NCBI GenBank assembly: GCA_008933995.1
Contig: WARS01000032.1
Coordinates: 744,001-808,000, forward strand
Direction of reading: 5' to 3'
From: Datnioides undecimradiatus
Taxonomy: Eukaryota > Chordata > Actinopteri > Lobotiformes > Datnioididae
DNA: 64,000 nt
A program made the position numbers and the translations under genes. The notes under the pieces were generated by a model. That model ran no database searches. It was not told the DNA's origin and worked only from the letters and a program-made list of their open reading frames with translations. This document shows positions 35,530 to 50,500 of this stretch, piece by piece (within the stretch, counting starts at the first letter, position 1; each line of letters opens with the position of its first letter).

Positions 35530-38500
35530 GTAAGATGGAATTGCTCCCCCTTTGTATGTTGAATATTGAGAGGTAGTGCGTCTTGGATAAGGGAAACTAT
35601 AAGCGTCCGCCTTTTTTGTTTTTACTTTTTCCCTCCCCAAGGTTTATATTGCAATGCAACAACCGATGAGATTGGAACCTGCTGGCCGCGGAGCAGCACC
35701 GGGAGGATTGTAGAGAGACCCTGCCCCGAGTACATCAACGGGGTGAAGTATAACACAACAAGTAAGACATTAGCTGTTACGGCAAAAGTTCTATGTCGTG
35801 CATTTATTTGGAATCAATGAAATCGTACAGATTTGATTTGTAAATTATGAAAAAAGAGATTTAATAAATAAAGCCAGATGTGTAGATTTTAGGTAAAAGT
35901 GGAATACAAGAGAAAATACATTCAGCAAATAAATCCAATAACTCAGTTTCTCTTAGTGCAGTGTAGATGAGCCACGTTGTTGCTTTTCGTGCTAAACTGG
36001 AGGATTTTCCTCGTGTTCTGATGTATAAAAGCAGTGATGACAGTGAATCTCAATGATCATTACACCTCGTGTCACTGGAACAGCTGCATCAGGATGAGCA
36101 TGTGTGCTGTAGAATATTAAAGGATTAATCTACCCAAAATCATTTAAATATGATTTGGTTGCAACTCTCTGCCTGTTTTTGGTGCTTAGTTCTGACTTTT
36201 CCATCAGACCTTTACCAGTGTCCAAACTTGGATTGTGTGACATTACCTTTTGATATATCTATTTCAGCTTGAGTGGAGTTTTACAGAGAAAAGCAAGCAC
36301 TGTCAAAGGAATATGAATTGGCAACATTGGTTAACAAAAATAAACATTAATATCAGTTCCGTCATAAAAATAGAAGAACAGGCAGAGCTTTAGATTATCT
36401 CATGAATAACAACATCAGTGGACCAGGATGCATTGCAGTCTGTCCTTCTGCAGCATACAGAGTTGTCAGGCAGCACCATTTTCTGACCACCCAAACCTGG
36501 TACAGAGTTGAGTTCACAAGGTCTCCTCCAATCACATATGTTTTTGCTGAATCGAGCCCAGAACAATTTTGGGCAGCTGAATTTATGACACTGCAGCTCC
36601 TCTGTAACCACACCTGTCATCCAAGAGCCCATCAGCCTGTTGGCTGTGATTGTGACCTGATGATGATCTGACCGTGACTGAGACATTATTCATATGAAGT
36701 TGAAGTTTTGGAGCAAGTGTGCAGCTGTTTCTCTTTTAATCAGCTTCATGTCTTTAAGTCTTAACATCAAGTTGCAGCCAAAGTCAGTGGGGTCGCTGTG
36801 GTTCTCCTCTCAACTTAATGTCAACAATAAGCTGAATGGATGGTCTTTATCTGCTGGCCTGAAAGGCTGAGTAATTCCAAACCCAAACTGTTTACCAAGA
36901 GCTGAGAACAGCATATCACAGTTCTCTACCCCACCAACACCTCGGGTTATGTAACTCCTGTATTAATCATAAGACTGATGATGTTTTTCACACTCTCAGA
37001 AAAGTAAATTACAGCATTAATTTCAAAAACAGCAGAAAATAACTCATGTGATGTGCTGAGGTGTAAGGGTGCAGGATGACATGTAGAAGTGTCAGAGGCT
37101 GGATTTTTCATTTAACACAGCTGTTATCTCTGTAACAGGCTCAGGTGCAGTGTCGCTACCCACTAACCCCCTCACCGACACACAAATACACAAACCTACA
37201 CATACCATGCTCTGTGCCTAGTCACCTCTTACTGCATTGATTCAACCTTTGCTCTGCTGGTGTCTCAGTATTAGTTGGACATGCATGGTGGTTTAATCCA
37301 CTCGGTGTGAAAAATGCAGTCATTCGCCATGACAACATGTGCCAACAACTTCTGTGACGTATTCCTTCAATTATTAATGCCCTTGTGGGTGGATATAAGA
37401 TTTTTTGACAGGATGCCATATTGTGGTGAGACTGCAGCGATTGAACATCTCTGTAAAACTGATCCTCCGACCAAACAATATGCTTGTCAAATACAGGTTG
37501 CTATTGTTGCCTCCTGCTTTTTCCTGTTGAGTGAATTAAATGGGAATGAATGACTGTGAGAATCAAAGAGATAATAAACTCCTTTTAGGGAAATTAAATC
37601 ACATTATTCAATGGATTGCAGTGCTGAGGTGAGATGAAACAGGTGACAAATTTTTTTGTTCCCTTGTGTAAAGCCCATGAGTAAGATAATTAGAGAAATT
37701 ACTCTCTACGACAGCAGGTTGTGCAGTTTTATTATTCCACAGTCAACAACATCTGTCATTAAAAGAATAATTTTGAAATAGTAGTTAATAGTAAATAGTT
37801 TTTAACACATTTTGGACTCTGCATTAGTGTTAATTTGTCACATACATGTTCCTTCAAATGTGTGTGACACTGTGTGCGAACACATCATTTTATCTTGCTT
37901 ATTTTCCACATTATGGAAGCGTTTCAACTGGGAACAACATGAGGGAATTTTACAGTTTGTCCACTTTGCAGTCGTATAACAGAAAGTCTTTTACAGCTTG
38001 TTTCACACATTGACTACAGTGCCTTGGGATGTTTGGCTGTTTCCTCCCCTTTTCTCCCCTGAAGTCCCACTGTAGCGGAAGATAACAGACTTTCGGATCA
38101 TGGGATTTTGTATTACAGCCTCTGTGGCAGACTTGATCGGTTTAGCTGTCTGTGATCAATTGTCGCCTATGAAAAAAACACAGGAATGACAGGAATTTCA
38201 ATAGGCTGATGAGAATTTTCTGTATGGTACACTTAAATGCACTTTAGATCATGGGAAAGAGCATTACAGTCTCTGTAGATTATGCTAGTGATGCATATTG
38301 GGCATGGAGTTAGGGGGTGGGGGGGTGGGCTAGGACCGTAGCATTATGTATTTAAACTCTGCATGCTCAGCCTTAGCCTCACTTTGCACTCAAAGATAGG
38401 CTTCATTTTGCCAAATGTGCACCACTGTACTGCAAGCCACAGTCCACTTTATTTATTTATATATTTAGCTATTTTTTTATTTTTAGTAACAGCAACCTGC

Positions 38501-41500
38501 CTTGTTCTCCTCTGCTAGCCACTGAGCATATAACAGCAATAAATACCTGAATAAACGCCATGTTAGTAGGTATGTTAGACTAATTAGAATAATCTGTAGC
38601 TACATGAGGAGTGTCACACCAGACATCAGATTTAGAAACTGTGCATAAAGTGAAATACAAAGGGATTTGTTTGCTAGGCTTATCAGCACTGTGTGAGGTC
38701 CTTTGCCTGGAAAGTGACAGATGAAGTCCTGCACTGTACATTTTGTGAAATACATTTAGTCGTTCAACCTATTCACTTTCTCATTTTAATTAATTGGGCC
38801 TTTTTTTTTTTTAACTATTTTGGGAAGTTAGGGGCAAAATATGACTGGATGTTAAAATTTTGACAACATCCTGTCTATATTAGGGTGAATGTACAACAGC
38901 AAGTAGAGCAGTGTATTAAATAGGTTCTGATTTAACACAGGAGGGAAGCCTTCACAACGCTCTGACTTGCATAATTGATACTTACAGTAAATGACAAGAT
39001 GCTGCATGTTTTTACAACAAAATGGTGTGAGTCCTGACTATGAAGGTGATTATCTTGTTCCTGCTGGGTCACAATAGCTGCACCCATTTGCAGCCACAGA
39101 TAAATACAAATCCAAATCGCAAAATAGGTCAGACTAAGAATAGAACTAGGGCCCAACATTACACCAGCAAGGTGTTAATTAACACAGTGCCATTACACAC
39201 AGGGTTTGAAATAAAGTAGAATTAGAAAATGAATTTGATGTGACGCTACAGCACACTGCTTTGCAAACTGAAGCCCAACTCTATGCGTTGGTCTCTCTCT
39301 CTGGCCAGAGTAGAGTATCTGACCTATGGGACTAACAATAGATTCTCCTCCATTTGCCTCCTTGGAATGTCTCAGAGCTAAACATTTAATGCTACAAGCC
39401 TGCATATTAGAAAAGCATGACCCAGGATATATTTTAAGCAGATGCCCCTGTGTTTTGTATGTTCAGTTGTTTGATCAGTGGAGGATATAAATGCAGCATC
39501 TTGTGTGTAACCCGGTAGGTTTTCTGTAGTGCGTTAAAAATGAGCAGCAGAGTAAGTTAAATGTCAGCAAAATGTTGCAATTCTCTTGCAAAAATCAGAG
39601 GTTTCACAGTCTTAACACGCTCACTCAGGTAAAGAGCTATAAATTCCTTTCCATTTCTTAAAGCGTATATAAATATTAATGTCTCTGCAGAGTGGCTTAA
39701 GAGGTTTATGCATTTTTAAACCTTCCTGTGTCCCGTTGTCTTTTTTTTTTTGGTGCATCTATTCAATCCCTGTTTTCATGAAATGCACATCATCACAGCT
39801 GGGAGAGAGTTGTTACATGTGGCTAAAAGTCATTCATTGTCTCTGCTTTGTCATCAGAATTTGATGTGCTTCTGTAAAGCCTCAGGCAAGACAAGATGTT
39901 CACAGCAGTCGAGATGAACGATATCAACACAAACTTGTCAGTTTTTCAAATTTCAAGCCATATCTGGGTGACTTGTGTGTTTTGTCTATTCATTCTCTCT
40001 GAGTGCAACTGTAATTATTGAGTGAATCACGTTTCATCCTTTGGTAACCTCACCTCCTCCCTGTGTGTCTCTGTTCATTGTCACTGAGGAGACGTCCTGT
40101 TGGCACATGATGTACCTTTCTAGTCAACACACCTCAAAGTCAGGATCGCTGTTTCTACAATAGAACTTTATTGATTCTCTTATCAGGATTAATAAAGTCT
40201 GAGACGTATCGGCACCGTGGTGTGTATGAGTTTCAGAGAGAGAGCGCACAGCATGTTGGGAATGCAGCTTGTTGCTTTATTTTAAATGAGAGATCAGAGA
40301 TTTAGTGTTTGCAGTGTTACCTCATCTTTCACAGGCAAACATGAAACTGAAATAGAGAGTTGAATAAACAGACAAATGTCATCATCACACATGAATATAG
40401 TTGGATTTTTGGAACTTATGTTTGAGCTCTGGAAGGTCATAGTGATTAGTGATGCTTGTTTTTGTTGATTAATTTATAGTTATGTGTGAGAAAGTGCCAA
40501 ACACCTGCATAAATCATCACGCATGAATCACACCTCTGGCTTGCACAACTTGTGCTATTTTTTTTTCCTTGCTGAATTCAGTAATTGCACAAAAGACCTC
40601 TTTAAAGTACCTCTCCTGCCATGAATCCAGCCCCTCAAACCTTTGATCCACTTCTCCACAGTGAGACTGTAAGAGGTTAGTCAGTCAGCAAATTCAGGTC
40701 AGCATGTGTAGCAAACATTTCACTAGCCACTGAACACCAAATCCCCCAGGGGGTCCAATCAGCACCAGGCTGCACTCACCACTGGCTCTACATCCACACA
40801 TACAAGAGTACAGTACAAGATTTTGACAGATCACAATACAATATATGCAATATAGCTTATAATTTTGTGTATTGACTTAGTGCTTGCTTTTTAATTGAGA
40901 ATGATCTGATTTCCTACTTTAAATGTTCCCCTTGCAAAGAATAATCAATCATTGGGCTGTGCATCATCAATCAGTGAGTATTAAGCTGTATTTCACAATC
41001 TATTACCTACTGTTTGATTCTGTTGCTTTTTTAAAATATTTTGATAATTTGTCTCTCCTCATTCTCAACATTTGTCCAAATGACTGAATAACCAACCACG
41101 TCTTAAAATGGTACAAAGTTCAAATCAGCGGTGTGGCCGTGTCTTAGCAGGTGTTTTTCATTCCTTCCGCCACCTTCCCAAATTGCCGTTTTGACACATC
41201 AAAACTCAGAGGATGGACCAGCTTGCTTGTTTAGAGTGCCTTAAATCTCAGCACCTGTTAACCGAGAAAACAGTGGTCCCAGTTGTATTGATCAACACCA
41301 CTTCTGGAGATGCTTCTTACTCTAGTTAGTGACTGTCACTGCCGTCTTCATTGTCAGACAGTTGTTTTCAGTTGTTTAGAAACATGCCTTAGTTCATAGT
41401 TTCTTTTAGTACATCATACGGTCTTTCGCCTCACTGACTAGATGTTTCATGGTTGCCTTTCAAAACTCAAAGTGCTCTGTTAGGATTAGAAACAGATACA

Positions 41501-44500
41501 TAGTCTTGTCAGTGCACAAGACCATAACCAGGTGTGTTAGTAGCTTAAACATTCAGTTACAACATGTGGACAAGTAATCTCAATCATTCACCCCAAACTC
41601 CTTCTGGCAAACTTTGTTCATTATGAGCATGTTGCTATTTCTGAATTGGAGGGTCAGAGAGTGCAGTCCACTGGAAAAGTATCTAATTAAATTTCTGAGT
41701 TTGGAGTTTTGTCTTGTGGTAGAAGTCCAATACAAAGGAATTGTTTAATTAGAATAAAAGTGATCAGACTGAAAAGGACTTTTTACCATCACTATGAGAG
41801 TGACCGACTATAAACGACTTAGATGAAATACTGTGCATAGTCAGTAGCAATACACACAGTAATTTCAACACGAGGGATAGCCCAGTGGTACCCTGTCATC
41901 ATTTTGTTACGCACACAGTTTGGTCATGGAGTATATTTTCTTAAACAGATAATACTGCTAAATGTTCATATGAATATTACAAAAATATTGTAGGAATACT
42001 ACAGGCAGCAATGTTTTTCTGCAAATCTGTTGCTCTTCTGCAACTAGAAATTGCTAATTGACCCTTTAATCATGAATATTAGATCACTATATAGAGCATA
42101 TAGCCTATGTTATAGTAAAGAATTGAGTCTTTATAGTAAAAACTTTTATAAATCCAAGATTAAACTGGCAGAAAGGCTTGACACAGAGAAAAAGTCGCAA
42201 TTACTAATCCCTCTGCTCCCTCAGCTCCACAGACAGCACCATGGATTTATCAATACACAGCACAGTTAGGCTGCTGAAATTTCAGAGTCATGGTTGGGGA
42301 CATGGATTCTAACTTGTTCAAACCTCAGTCAGATAAAAGATCAATGAGCCAGACTGACTCACTGACTAGAGTAAACTAACTAACTAAACAATCTGCAATC
42401 CCTCTGCTATTAGGCGATAGAGACGGGGTGTCAGGCTAACAAGGAGGGTGGTATCCTATGTTATCCCCTTTAAAATCACCTACTGTGTGTATTGCAGTAT
42501 AGTATGTTCTCATTATCCAAACATGTTACCCTCCACCTTCAGCCTGTTGGTTTCCCTCGGAACCACGGCCTTGGAGCGCACGACCTTTTGCTCATTTTTT
42601 TTTCTCACCAACAGACTTTAGTGCAGCTTTGAGGTGTGAGAGCTCGACAGCAAACATGTGGGCAAACGTTTGAATCTGTGACCTACAACTGAAGTTATTA
42701 CTAATGTGTCATGAGGGCATGAAGAGAAAATCGAAAAAGCTTAGGAGACACAGCTGTGAGTAAAAGATTACCCAGAAACTCTTCCCTAGGCCCTGTTGGG
42801 CTCTCTGCTTCAGTGGTCATCACTCAAAGCACAATGCTTTTTAGAAGAGAATCAGTGTTCCCTGCTAAACAAAAGACTGACAGTTACCCCAACTCTCTTT
42901 CTTTGCAATTGTTCATGGAGTGTGCTTGTAAGATATGTTCAGTGAAGCTGTTCATCATACTTTTATCCAAACCTTTATTCATCCAACCAAGTGATCGAAT
43001 GTTGTGGGGTGTTGAAGGGCCACAGTCGATTACCCAACAGGATAATTGATTAATTTTTTAGTCTGGTATTCATGCTTTATGGCTGTATCTCCTGACTGAA
43101 ATATCTTCACAACTATTTGATGGATCGTCGTGACATTTTAAAAAGAGATATACAAGGTGCCAAGAGTTTAATGATCCCATGGCTTGTCCTGTCGCACCAC
43201 CTTGAAAAATACACTCGATGACATTAATGGTTTCAAGAGGAGGTATCCTTTAGTGATTCCCTGCAACCTAACATTAAACCTAACACCATCATTGAGTTGT
43301 CTTTGTTGGTTTTGAGTGAAATGTCTCAATGGCTACTGGATAGAAAATTTCTGTGAAATATGATAAAAACATTCATGTACTGCATATAATAATAAGAGGT
43401 TTATGCATTATCCAATAATATTGGCCCTCATCATTGTGGCAACCTTTCAGTTTGTGTAATACACTGGTTTATGACCAAACACATGCACAACTAGTGACAA
43501 TACCATGTACCCCAGCTGTACTTTGTTGATACTGCTATTTTGCAGCTATTAGCAGGATAACACGTGATTGTGAAGGTGGTAAACATTACCACCTTTAATC
43601 ATCATGTTAACATTATTTTTGTGAGCATGATAGTTTGCTGAAATGAGTGTGCTTGAATACAGACTTGCATACTAGCATGACTGTAGACTTCATGAAAAAA
43701 AGACTTAAATGTCTTCCAGTGTTTCATATCATACGAATAATCTATTCAACTTTTTTCTGACATTCGGAAGTCACTGATTATTGGCTTGGTCGAGTAAATA
43801 CTTTTACAAATAATTCATAATGAAATAAATCTAGCCCTAGTGAAATAATTAGCACAGTTACTGTTGGGCGTTAACTTAACATCCACATTGACATTACAAT
43901 GACTTGAAATAAATTTTAAAGGTTTTTTTTTTAGAAAATATAAATAATGATATAGAAATATTAATATGGATAAGAATCCTCACCTTAAACTGTACATCAA
44001 ACCTCTGACATCCCGCTGGGATCATAAAATACATTTTATGCAATGACCTCCACAACCTTCTGAATCTGCACAGTCTGAAGAAAACAGTCAAAAGCTTTGC
44101 TTAGAGGAATAATACCAGTTGTATGCTGTACTCTCTCTGTCTGTCTCTCTCTCCTCGCGTGCATCCAGCAGTTCCAGCCGACTGATCCTGAAACCCAAAC
44201 AAAACCTGCCCCCTTCCTTTCAGTTCAACCTAGAAAAGCAGCTTTCTGTCCCCTTCAGATTTTCTTATTCTTGAGAATAATCACCCCACTAGACATCTGA
44301 CAGAAAAGGAGTAAATTCAAAGGTAATATATTCCTTTCAGCATCATTAATGTTTTACCAGAGGGGATATCCACGTATGTCTAATGGCTATACAACCTCCC
44401 CGTAGGGCATAAGCAAGTAATACATTAAAACTTATGTCAAGTATGTATCGTGCTCCTTCCCATTACTTTATTTATGAAAATCAGCGAACCATCTCATTTA

Positions 44501-47500
44501 TAATGAGAGTGCCAAGTTTATTCCTCCCTCCTGTCACCTGGGAAATAATTCATCAGTTTCATTACTGACATGTTGAAAAAACAAAAAATGCCATAAAATT
44601 TTGATCAGAATTGGAATAGAAATCTCAAAAAGGGCTCCAGTAACCTCCAGTTTTCTGCTGACATCCTACTCCAAGCAGCATTTGAATTTTGCTCCAAAAC
44701 TGAAAAGGGGCATGCTTGTTTTTTGGGTTTTTTTTTCCCCAAGGCTGTTCAATCTCTGTTTTGCTCCTCAAGACATCCTCTGCAAGCCAGTGAAGCTGCA
44801 GTGCTCCCTGATCTGGTTGCCAAGTCACACGGACAGCTGATTTGTTCGTAGTCTTTCAGAAAATATTAAAACATCCCTCCCATTGTTTTCCCAGTTGTTT
44901 TATTGATCTCTTAAAAGAGATGCTGATTTGAAATGACAAAGGCTGCCCGAGAGTCACTGAATTGCAAGGTACTTTGAAAAAGTACTGATTGGGTCAAATC
45001 AGTGAAGAGAAACTGGTCTTTTGCAAATAACCTGCTTAACCTTTCGCTCTGTGAGGCTGATGCTAATATCAACATGCTTACATATTCACAAAGACTCCTA
45101 TAGCATGCAGATTTTTAGGTGGAAATGTAGCTTTATTACCTCTAAGGCCCAATATCTTTGGCGTTTGGACAATTGGTCTGCCAAAACAAGCAATTTCATT
45201 TCATATAGTGAATGAGTTAAATTAATTACAGCCCCCCTAAATCCCAACATCAGCATGCTTATATGCCCACAATGACAATATCAACATAGTGTTTAGGTGA
45301 TATAATTGGTAGCATGTACGCCATCTTAGTTTTGCTAACATTAGCTCATTAGCTAATTAGCTCAAAACAAAAGGCTAAATGTTGAAATTTCATAAAAATC
45401 ACCACACCAAAGTGGTGGGTAGTCCAACTTGCATGTGTTTAGGGCGGCACATCTCAACTCTTTGTCTCAGAGTTGCAGATCTACATTAAACCAGTCAGAG
45501 TGGAAAAGAGAGGATATTCACATGATTATTATTAATGTGTATGCTAATATATGTTAAATGTACTCACAAGTAGCTCATGCAGAGTGCATTTGAGACCAAG
45601 CTTTTACTTTACCACCGATGCATATAATCCTTGGTTTGTAATGAAGCCGTCAGTTGGTAAGATATTCTCTGCTTGGATAATGTTCATTTTTTCAGCGTTT
45701 GGCTCCACGTGTAAAGATCATTGCATGAGCCAACAGTCTTTTATCCTAGCAATAATTCTTTTAATGTCCCTCGATTTGCATTTAGATAATGTAAAAGATT
45801 TTAAGAGATATCTAGTTTTCTCAAAGCTAAATGTCCAACAATTTCCTTCAAATCTTGGGTCATGACCATTCATGCAGACATTTTCTGCAGTATCAAAGTA
45901 ATCTAGGTGATTGTTTCCTGTACAGTGCGAACAGCCATTTGAGCTCTAATTTCCTTCTCTTAATAGCCCTTTTTTCCTTTTTTTATACTTAGACTTTAGA
46001 CCATCATTCATCTAAGAAAACTCAGGGAATATCGTCATATGCAATGGTATTTTCCCAGTGTGAAACCCTATTTCTCATTTATTTCATAAATAGTTTTTTC
46101 CTATTTGATGAAGGACAATATAGTTGTACAAGCCACCTGGAGCAACCCAAGTAAGGAAGAGTAACTTTCATCCAAAATCAGCAAAGCTCTTAACAACTTC
46201 CCTGCTGACCTAGCTGCACACTTGCCCCATTTTGTTGATTGGCTTAGTGATAGTTGACCTGAGCTTGTGTACTTTGTTGGTCCATGAATGTGCTCCAGGT
46301 CTTGGGAAATTTTATCACTTTAAAGCTGCTGCAGCAAATCTAGAGCCACATCTCCCACTGCCATCTCAATTGTCAGATGTAGGAGGAAGACCTTGGCACA
46401 GAGCCTGACAGTCACTCTGAGAAAACAGTGAAACAGTGGGGTTTCTACGCTGGCAGGTTCTACACTGGCACTGAACACTACCCTGTGTTTTTTTTTTGGC
46501 TCTAATACGAATTGTATTTTCATGTTATCCAACTAAAACCTACACTGGTTTTAGTTATGTTCCCAAAATGCAATTTAAACTACAAGAAGTAACTAGAGTA
46601 GAACTGGGTGTCTGTGTGCTTTTCAGCAAAAATGTGTTTCTTCACAGCCAAAAATGTGCATGACACAGAAAAACCCTGAATGTCTTTCTTTAGAGTTATT
46701 CCTCCCATTGGGCTGTTCCCTTTATAGAAGCCGTGAGTGTGTGTCAAAATGTCACAGAGGGGAATGGATGACAAAACAAAGACTTTCAGCACAGTTTGTC
46801 AGATGTGTAGTTGATTTCTAAACTTTTCAACTTTGTGTATAGAGTCTAGCATTTATTTCATATGCAGCTTAATGGAAGAAACTCCTGGAGAAATGAAGAA
46901 GATATAATTAGAGACATAAAGAGACACTAACAACAACATATTATTTAATAAGACAGGACAGGTTATGAGTTAAGAGGCTTTTCCCTTTAGCATGTTTACA
47001 CAGTCTAGAGCTAATTACTGGTGGAAGTCAACAGTCAAACGCATATCATCATCTGAAAATATAAATGCTTGGGGCATAAGAGTTAGATTACAGCAACAGA
47101 ACCAGAAAAAAATAATCTGGTGGAATGATTTTAATTATTTTGTGATGTATGACTGACTTGTGCTCTACCACAGTCTGGGCTTTCAGTACCACTCCAGGCT
47201 AAACTTCCCAGGGATGTATTTTAGGTAATCCAGCTATTTTTGGAGCATGTGCTGATAATGCCAGAGAGCCAGGGACTTTGTTTGCTTTGAAAAGGATCAG
47301 CACCTCTGACAAAATGTATAACAGAGTGAATGTGACAAGGACAGGGCAGTATTATTTTTTTTGTAAAGTGGTTTAGCTGCCATGTTGTGTTTTGATCAAA
47401 CTTGGGTCAATCAAGGGCTTGGGAATAGTTGCATTTTAATACTGTGATGATGGCATGCTAGTGTTGACAGGTTAGACCCACTGGAGACTAACGCTTTATG

Positions 47501-50500
47501 ATCTGAACCACAGGTCATCTGATTCATATATATGAGATTTTTTAAAAACTGGAGGCGGTCTTATCATTTCTCTCTGGATAGAGGACAGTTTGAGTTTTCT
47601 TTTATATCACACAGACAAACCATCTTGTGTTTCTGTGATGTGTTTGGGCAAACATGTCATTTAGGGCATTCCTTTTGCAGCTAGATGATAAAAGCAGGCA
47701 ACATGTGAGGGAAAAAAAGGAAGCTTTTTTTGCCCTTTAAAAAGGACACTTTTGCATTCGAGACAAAAAAGGGCAGGGGTTGTCGCTGACACACATAAAA
47801 AGAAGCAAAAATAGCAGGCTTAGAGATGAGAAGCAAGCCTTAAAATGTTAAGAATTGTCAAGACATTATAAAAACACATAACCCCCCAAACTTCCATCAT
47901 TATAAAACAGGTCCAGACAAATACCAAAGTTTCAGACTCTCATGGATCAGTGAATCTTTACAAAAATCCTAGCTCATCTAGTGATAGACATGAGATGAAT
48001 AGCTGAGTCACTTATCTGGGAAAGATACTTTTCATTACTGTCTTACCAGATACTTAATGGCAGTGGTTACGGAAAAATAGAGATCAAGGCCAGATGATTG
48101 ATTTCAGGAGTAGTTTCCTAACAGGGTTTCTATGAAGCCTCTCAAATTTGTCCGCGCATTTCCCAAGTGAGTGCCTCCTCATGCCATTAAGAGCTTCTGA
48201 ATGTGGTTGCCTGAGATGCTGAAAAGGATACTGAAGACACTTAAAAATGAAATGGTATATAGCTGTTCTATATTAAGAAGACATACATCACAAAGTGGAA
48301 CGCAAACAACACAAACATCTATAGTTTACAGTTTATCCTATAGAAAAGCATTATAGACTACAATAAATCCAGTCATTCAATGCAGTGAAACCAGAGACAT
48401 TGAAGGAACTTTAGGAAAGATTTAGCAGATGCTCAAGGTCAGACATTATATTCTTAAGCATATCTGTCACTTGCTATCAGACAACATAAGTGGTCATCAT
48501 TAAAGCAGTGATTTAAAAAGGGTCAAAAACAAAACATCTGTTGGTGAAATGTGTCGTTTTTTTTGGTCCCCTCGTGCAGCTGTGAAGACATTCTCATTCT
48601 TATTCTACAAATGGGTACAGCTGCAGCAACCTAAAGCCATGGCTGCTCCCTGCTGGGTCCCTGCTCAGCACTTGGTTGATGTAGTCCGTGATCCCCTCTT
48701 GATGACAAAGTGAATGCCTCTAAGAACTGAGTAGAAAACCACTTGCAATGTTCCATCTTGCCTACAGGAAGACCAGTGCTTATGGAAACTGAAACATTTC
48801 AATACCTATCAGATTGCTGTCGAGGGCACTTGTTGATCTACAATAATTTCTTTTTCTAAATTACGCTGCTTTTCGGAAAAACAATCTCTTGAGTTCAGAG
48901 ATTTTTCACTTATTTTAGCCTATGAGAAATGGGGCCTGGCTTAATAAATGGTAAACTTGAGGTCATTTAATGGATGTTTTTACTGTAATAATTGTGTTAT
49001 ATACTTTTCCAACAACCTGATCCTTGATCCTATGTTGTCATGTTGGATTTGTGTCCTCTGGACTCCTACTGACACGTCCTTACTTGCCCTCTGATGTCTG
49101 TGCATGTAACATGGCAGATTTGCTCCAGTTCTTGCTGCCTAAATGAAATATCAACTGCAATGAGCTGTGAGATCCCCATGCTGTTATGGTATGGCCTAGT
49201 TCACTATGTCCCCAGCTCATGAAATTAAATTTCAAATGGCTTGAAGGAAATGCTGCCGTAACTGGCTCAGGTGTGTGGCTCGCATGAGCTGTTTCGATCA
49301 CTCAACTTTGAGATATTATAGCCTTTCATCTTTACTACAGTTTGCAACTCATCCAAATAGAAGACTCCAGCTTTACTGAATATTTCACAAAGCAACTGAA
49401 ACAAGTGGGTAATATGTGATAAGCTGTGAGCAGCAGCTTGGTGCTTTGAGGAGGCGTAGCAGTCATGTCATTTTTTTCTTTTTTTTTGAGTCCATCAATC
49501 AGGAAAGCGACCTACTGGCTTAAAAGTAACACAGAACTAAAGAGACAGATGACAAACTAAAGCACAGAGCACTCAAACACCAGACAAAGAGAGGCAGGCT
49601 TACATAACCTTTAAGTGAAAAATGCTGTACTGGGACATTCCTGTGGCATTGTTGTTGCAGGTCCTACGGTTGAAAGAAAACGTTAAAACTCAGCAGTCAA
49701 AGACCTCCAGGTTAGTACAGAGAATTTCTTACCAAATTATGTCACAATTCATAAATGAAAAATTTCTTCCTGGAAAACCAAACCATGCACATTTTATGTA
49801 ATTCAAAGCACTTTTCCTCATTTATATCGACAAACAAGCTTCCAATCTGCTAATCCTTGAACAGTCATGTGGTGTTTGTTTGCATGTATATATTTGTTCA
49901 TCCAAGAAAAGCAAGAAATTTGGCAGGGAGGCTAGCGAAGGAGGTGGGCAATGCTGGCACAGAGTGAGCCAGTTGGGAACTGCACGTTTCTTTCGTCTCG
50001 TTATGTATGCATCTTTACACCCATGGAGTGTGGTCAGCGTTGGGCTGCTTACAGCACTGTTAACACCTTCACATGGCAGCTGAATCCCTTACCCAAACTC
50101 AAAAGCGACTGAGTCATTTAGTCATTTTTGTTACTTGTAACTGGGTGAATACAATGCACTGTAAAGGAACACGGGAAGAGAATAGCTTTATCAAGCGTAA
50201 TGCACAGATGGTTAGTTGTAAAATGTGCTCTCCCTGCACCAGTGCCTTGAATTAGTCCTGCCTCAGTGGAACAGCTCACAGGGACAAACCTTCACAACCT
50301 GCTCCCTTTCCTCTATTCCTATTTCTGCACTATCATTGCTTGTTCCACAAACACAGTGTGATATTTGCCTGCAGATACTGAGAACTTTATCAGGGAAGAT
50401 CTTTGTGATGCTACAGCACTGTAGTGATAGCTCAGACAGCTTAAAGTCTCTGGAAAGGTATTACAGTTGTTTTTATGAGTTTGTTTGCAGATGCATTATG

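Noticed and set aside
36390..36686. Overlapping frames on both strands in intron 2 (98 and 89 codons)
   Set aside because: No domain, splice context or family similarity; the two strands share the same open stretch, which suggests chance.
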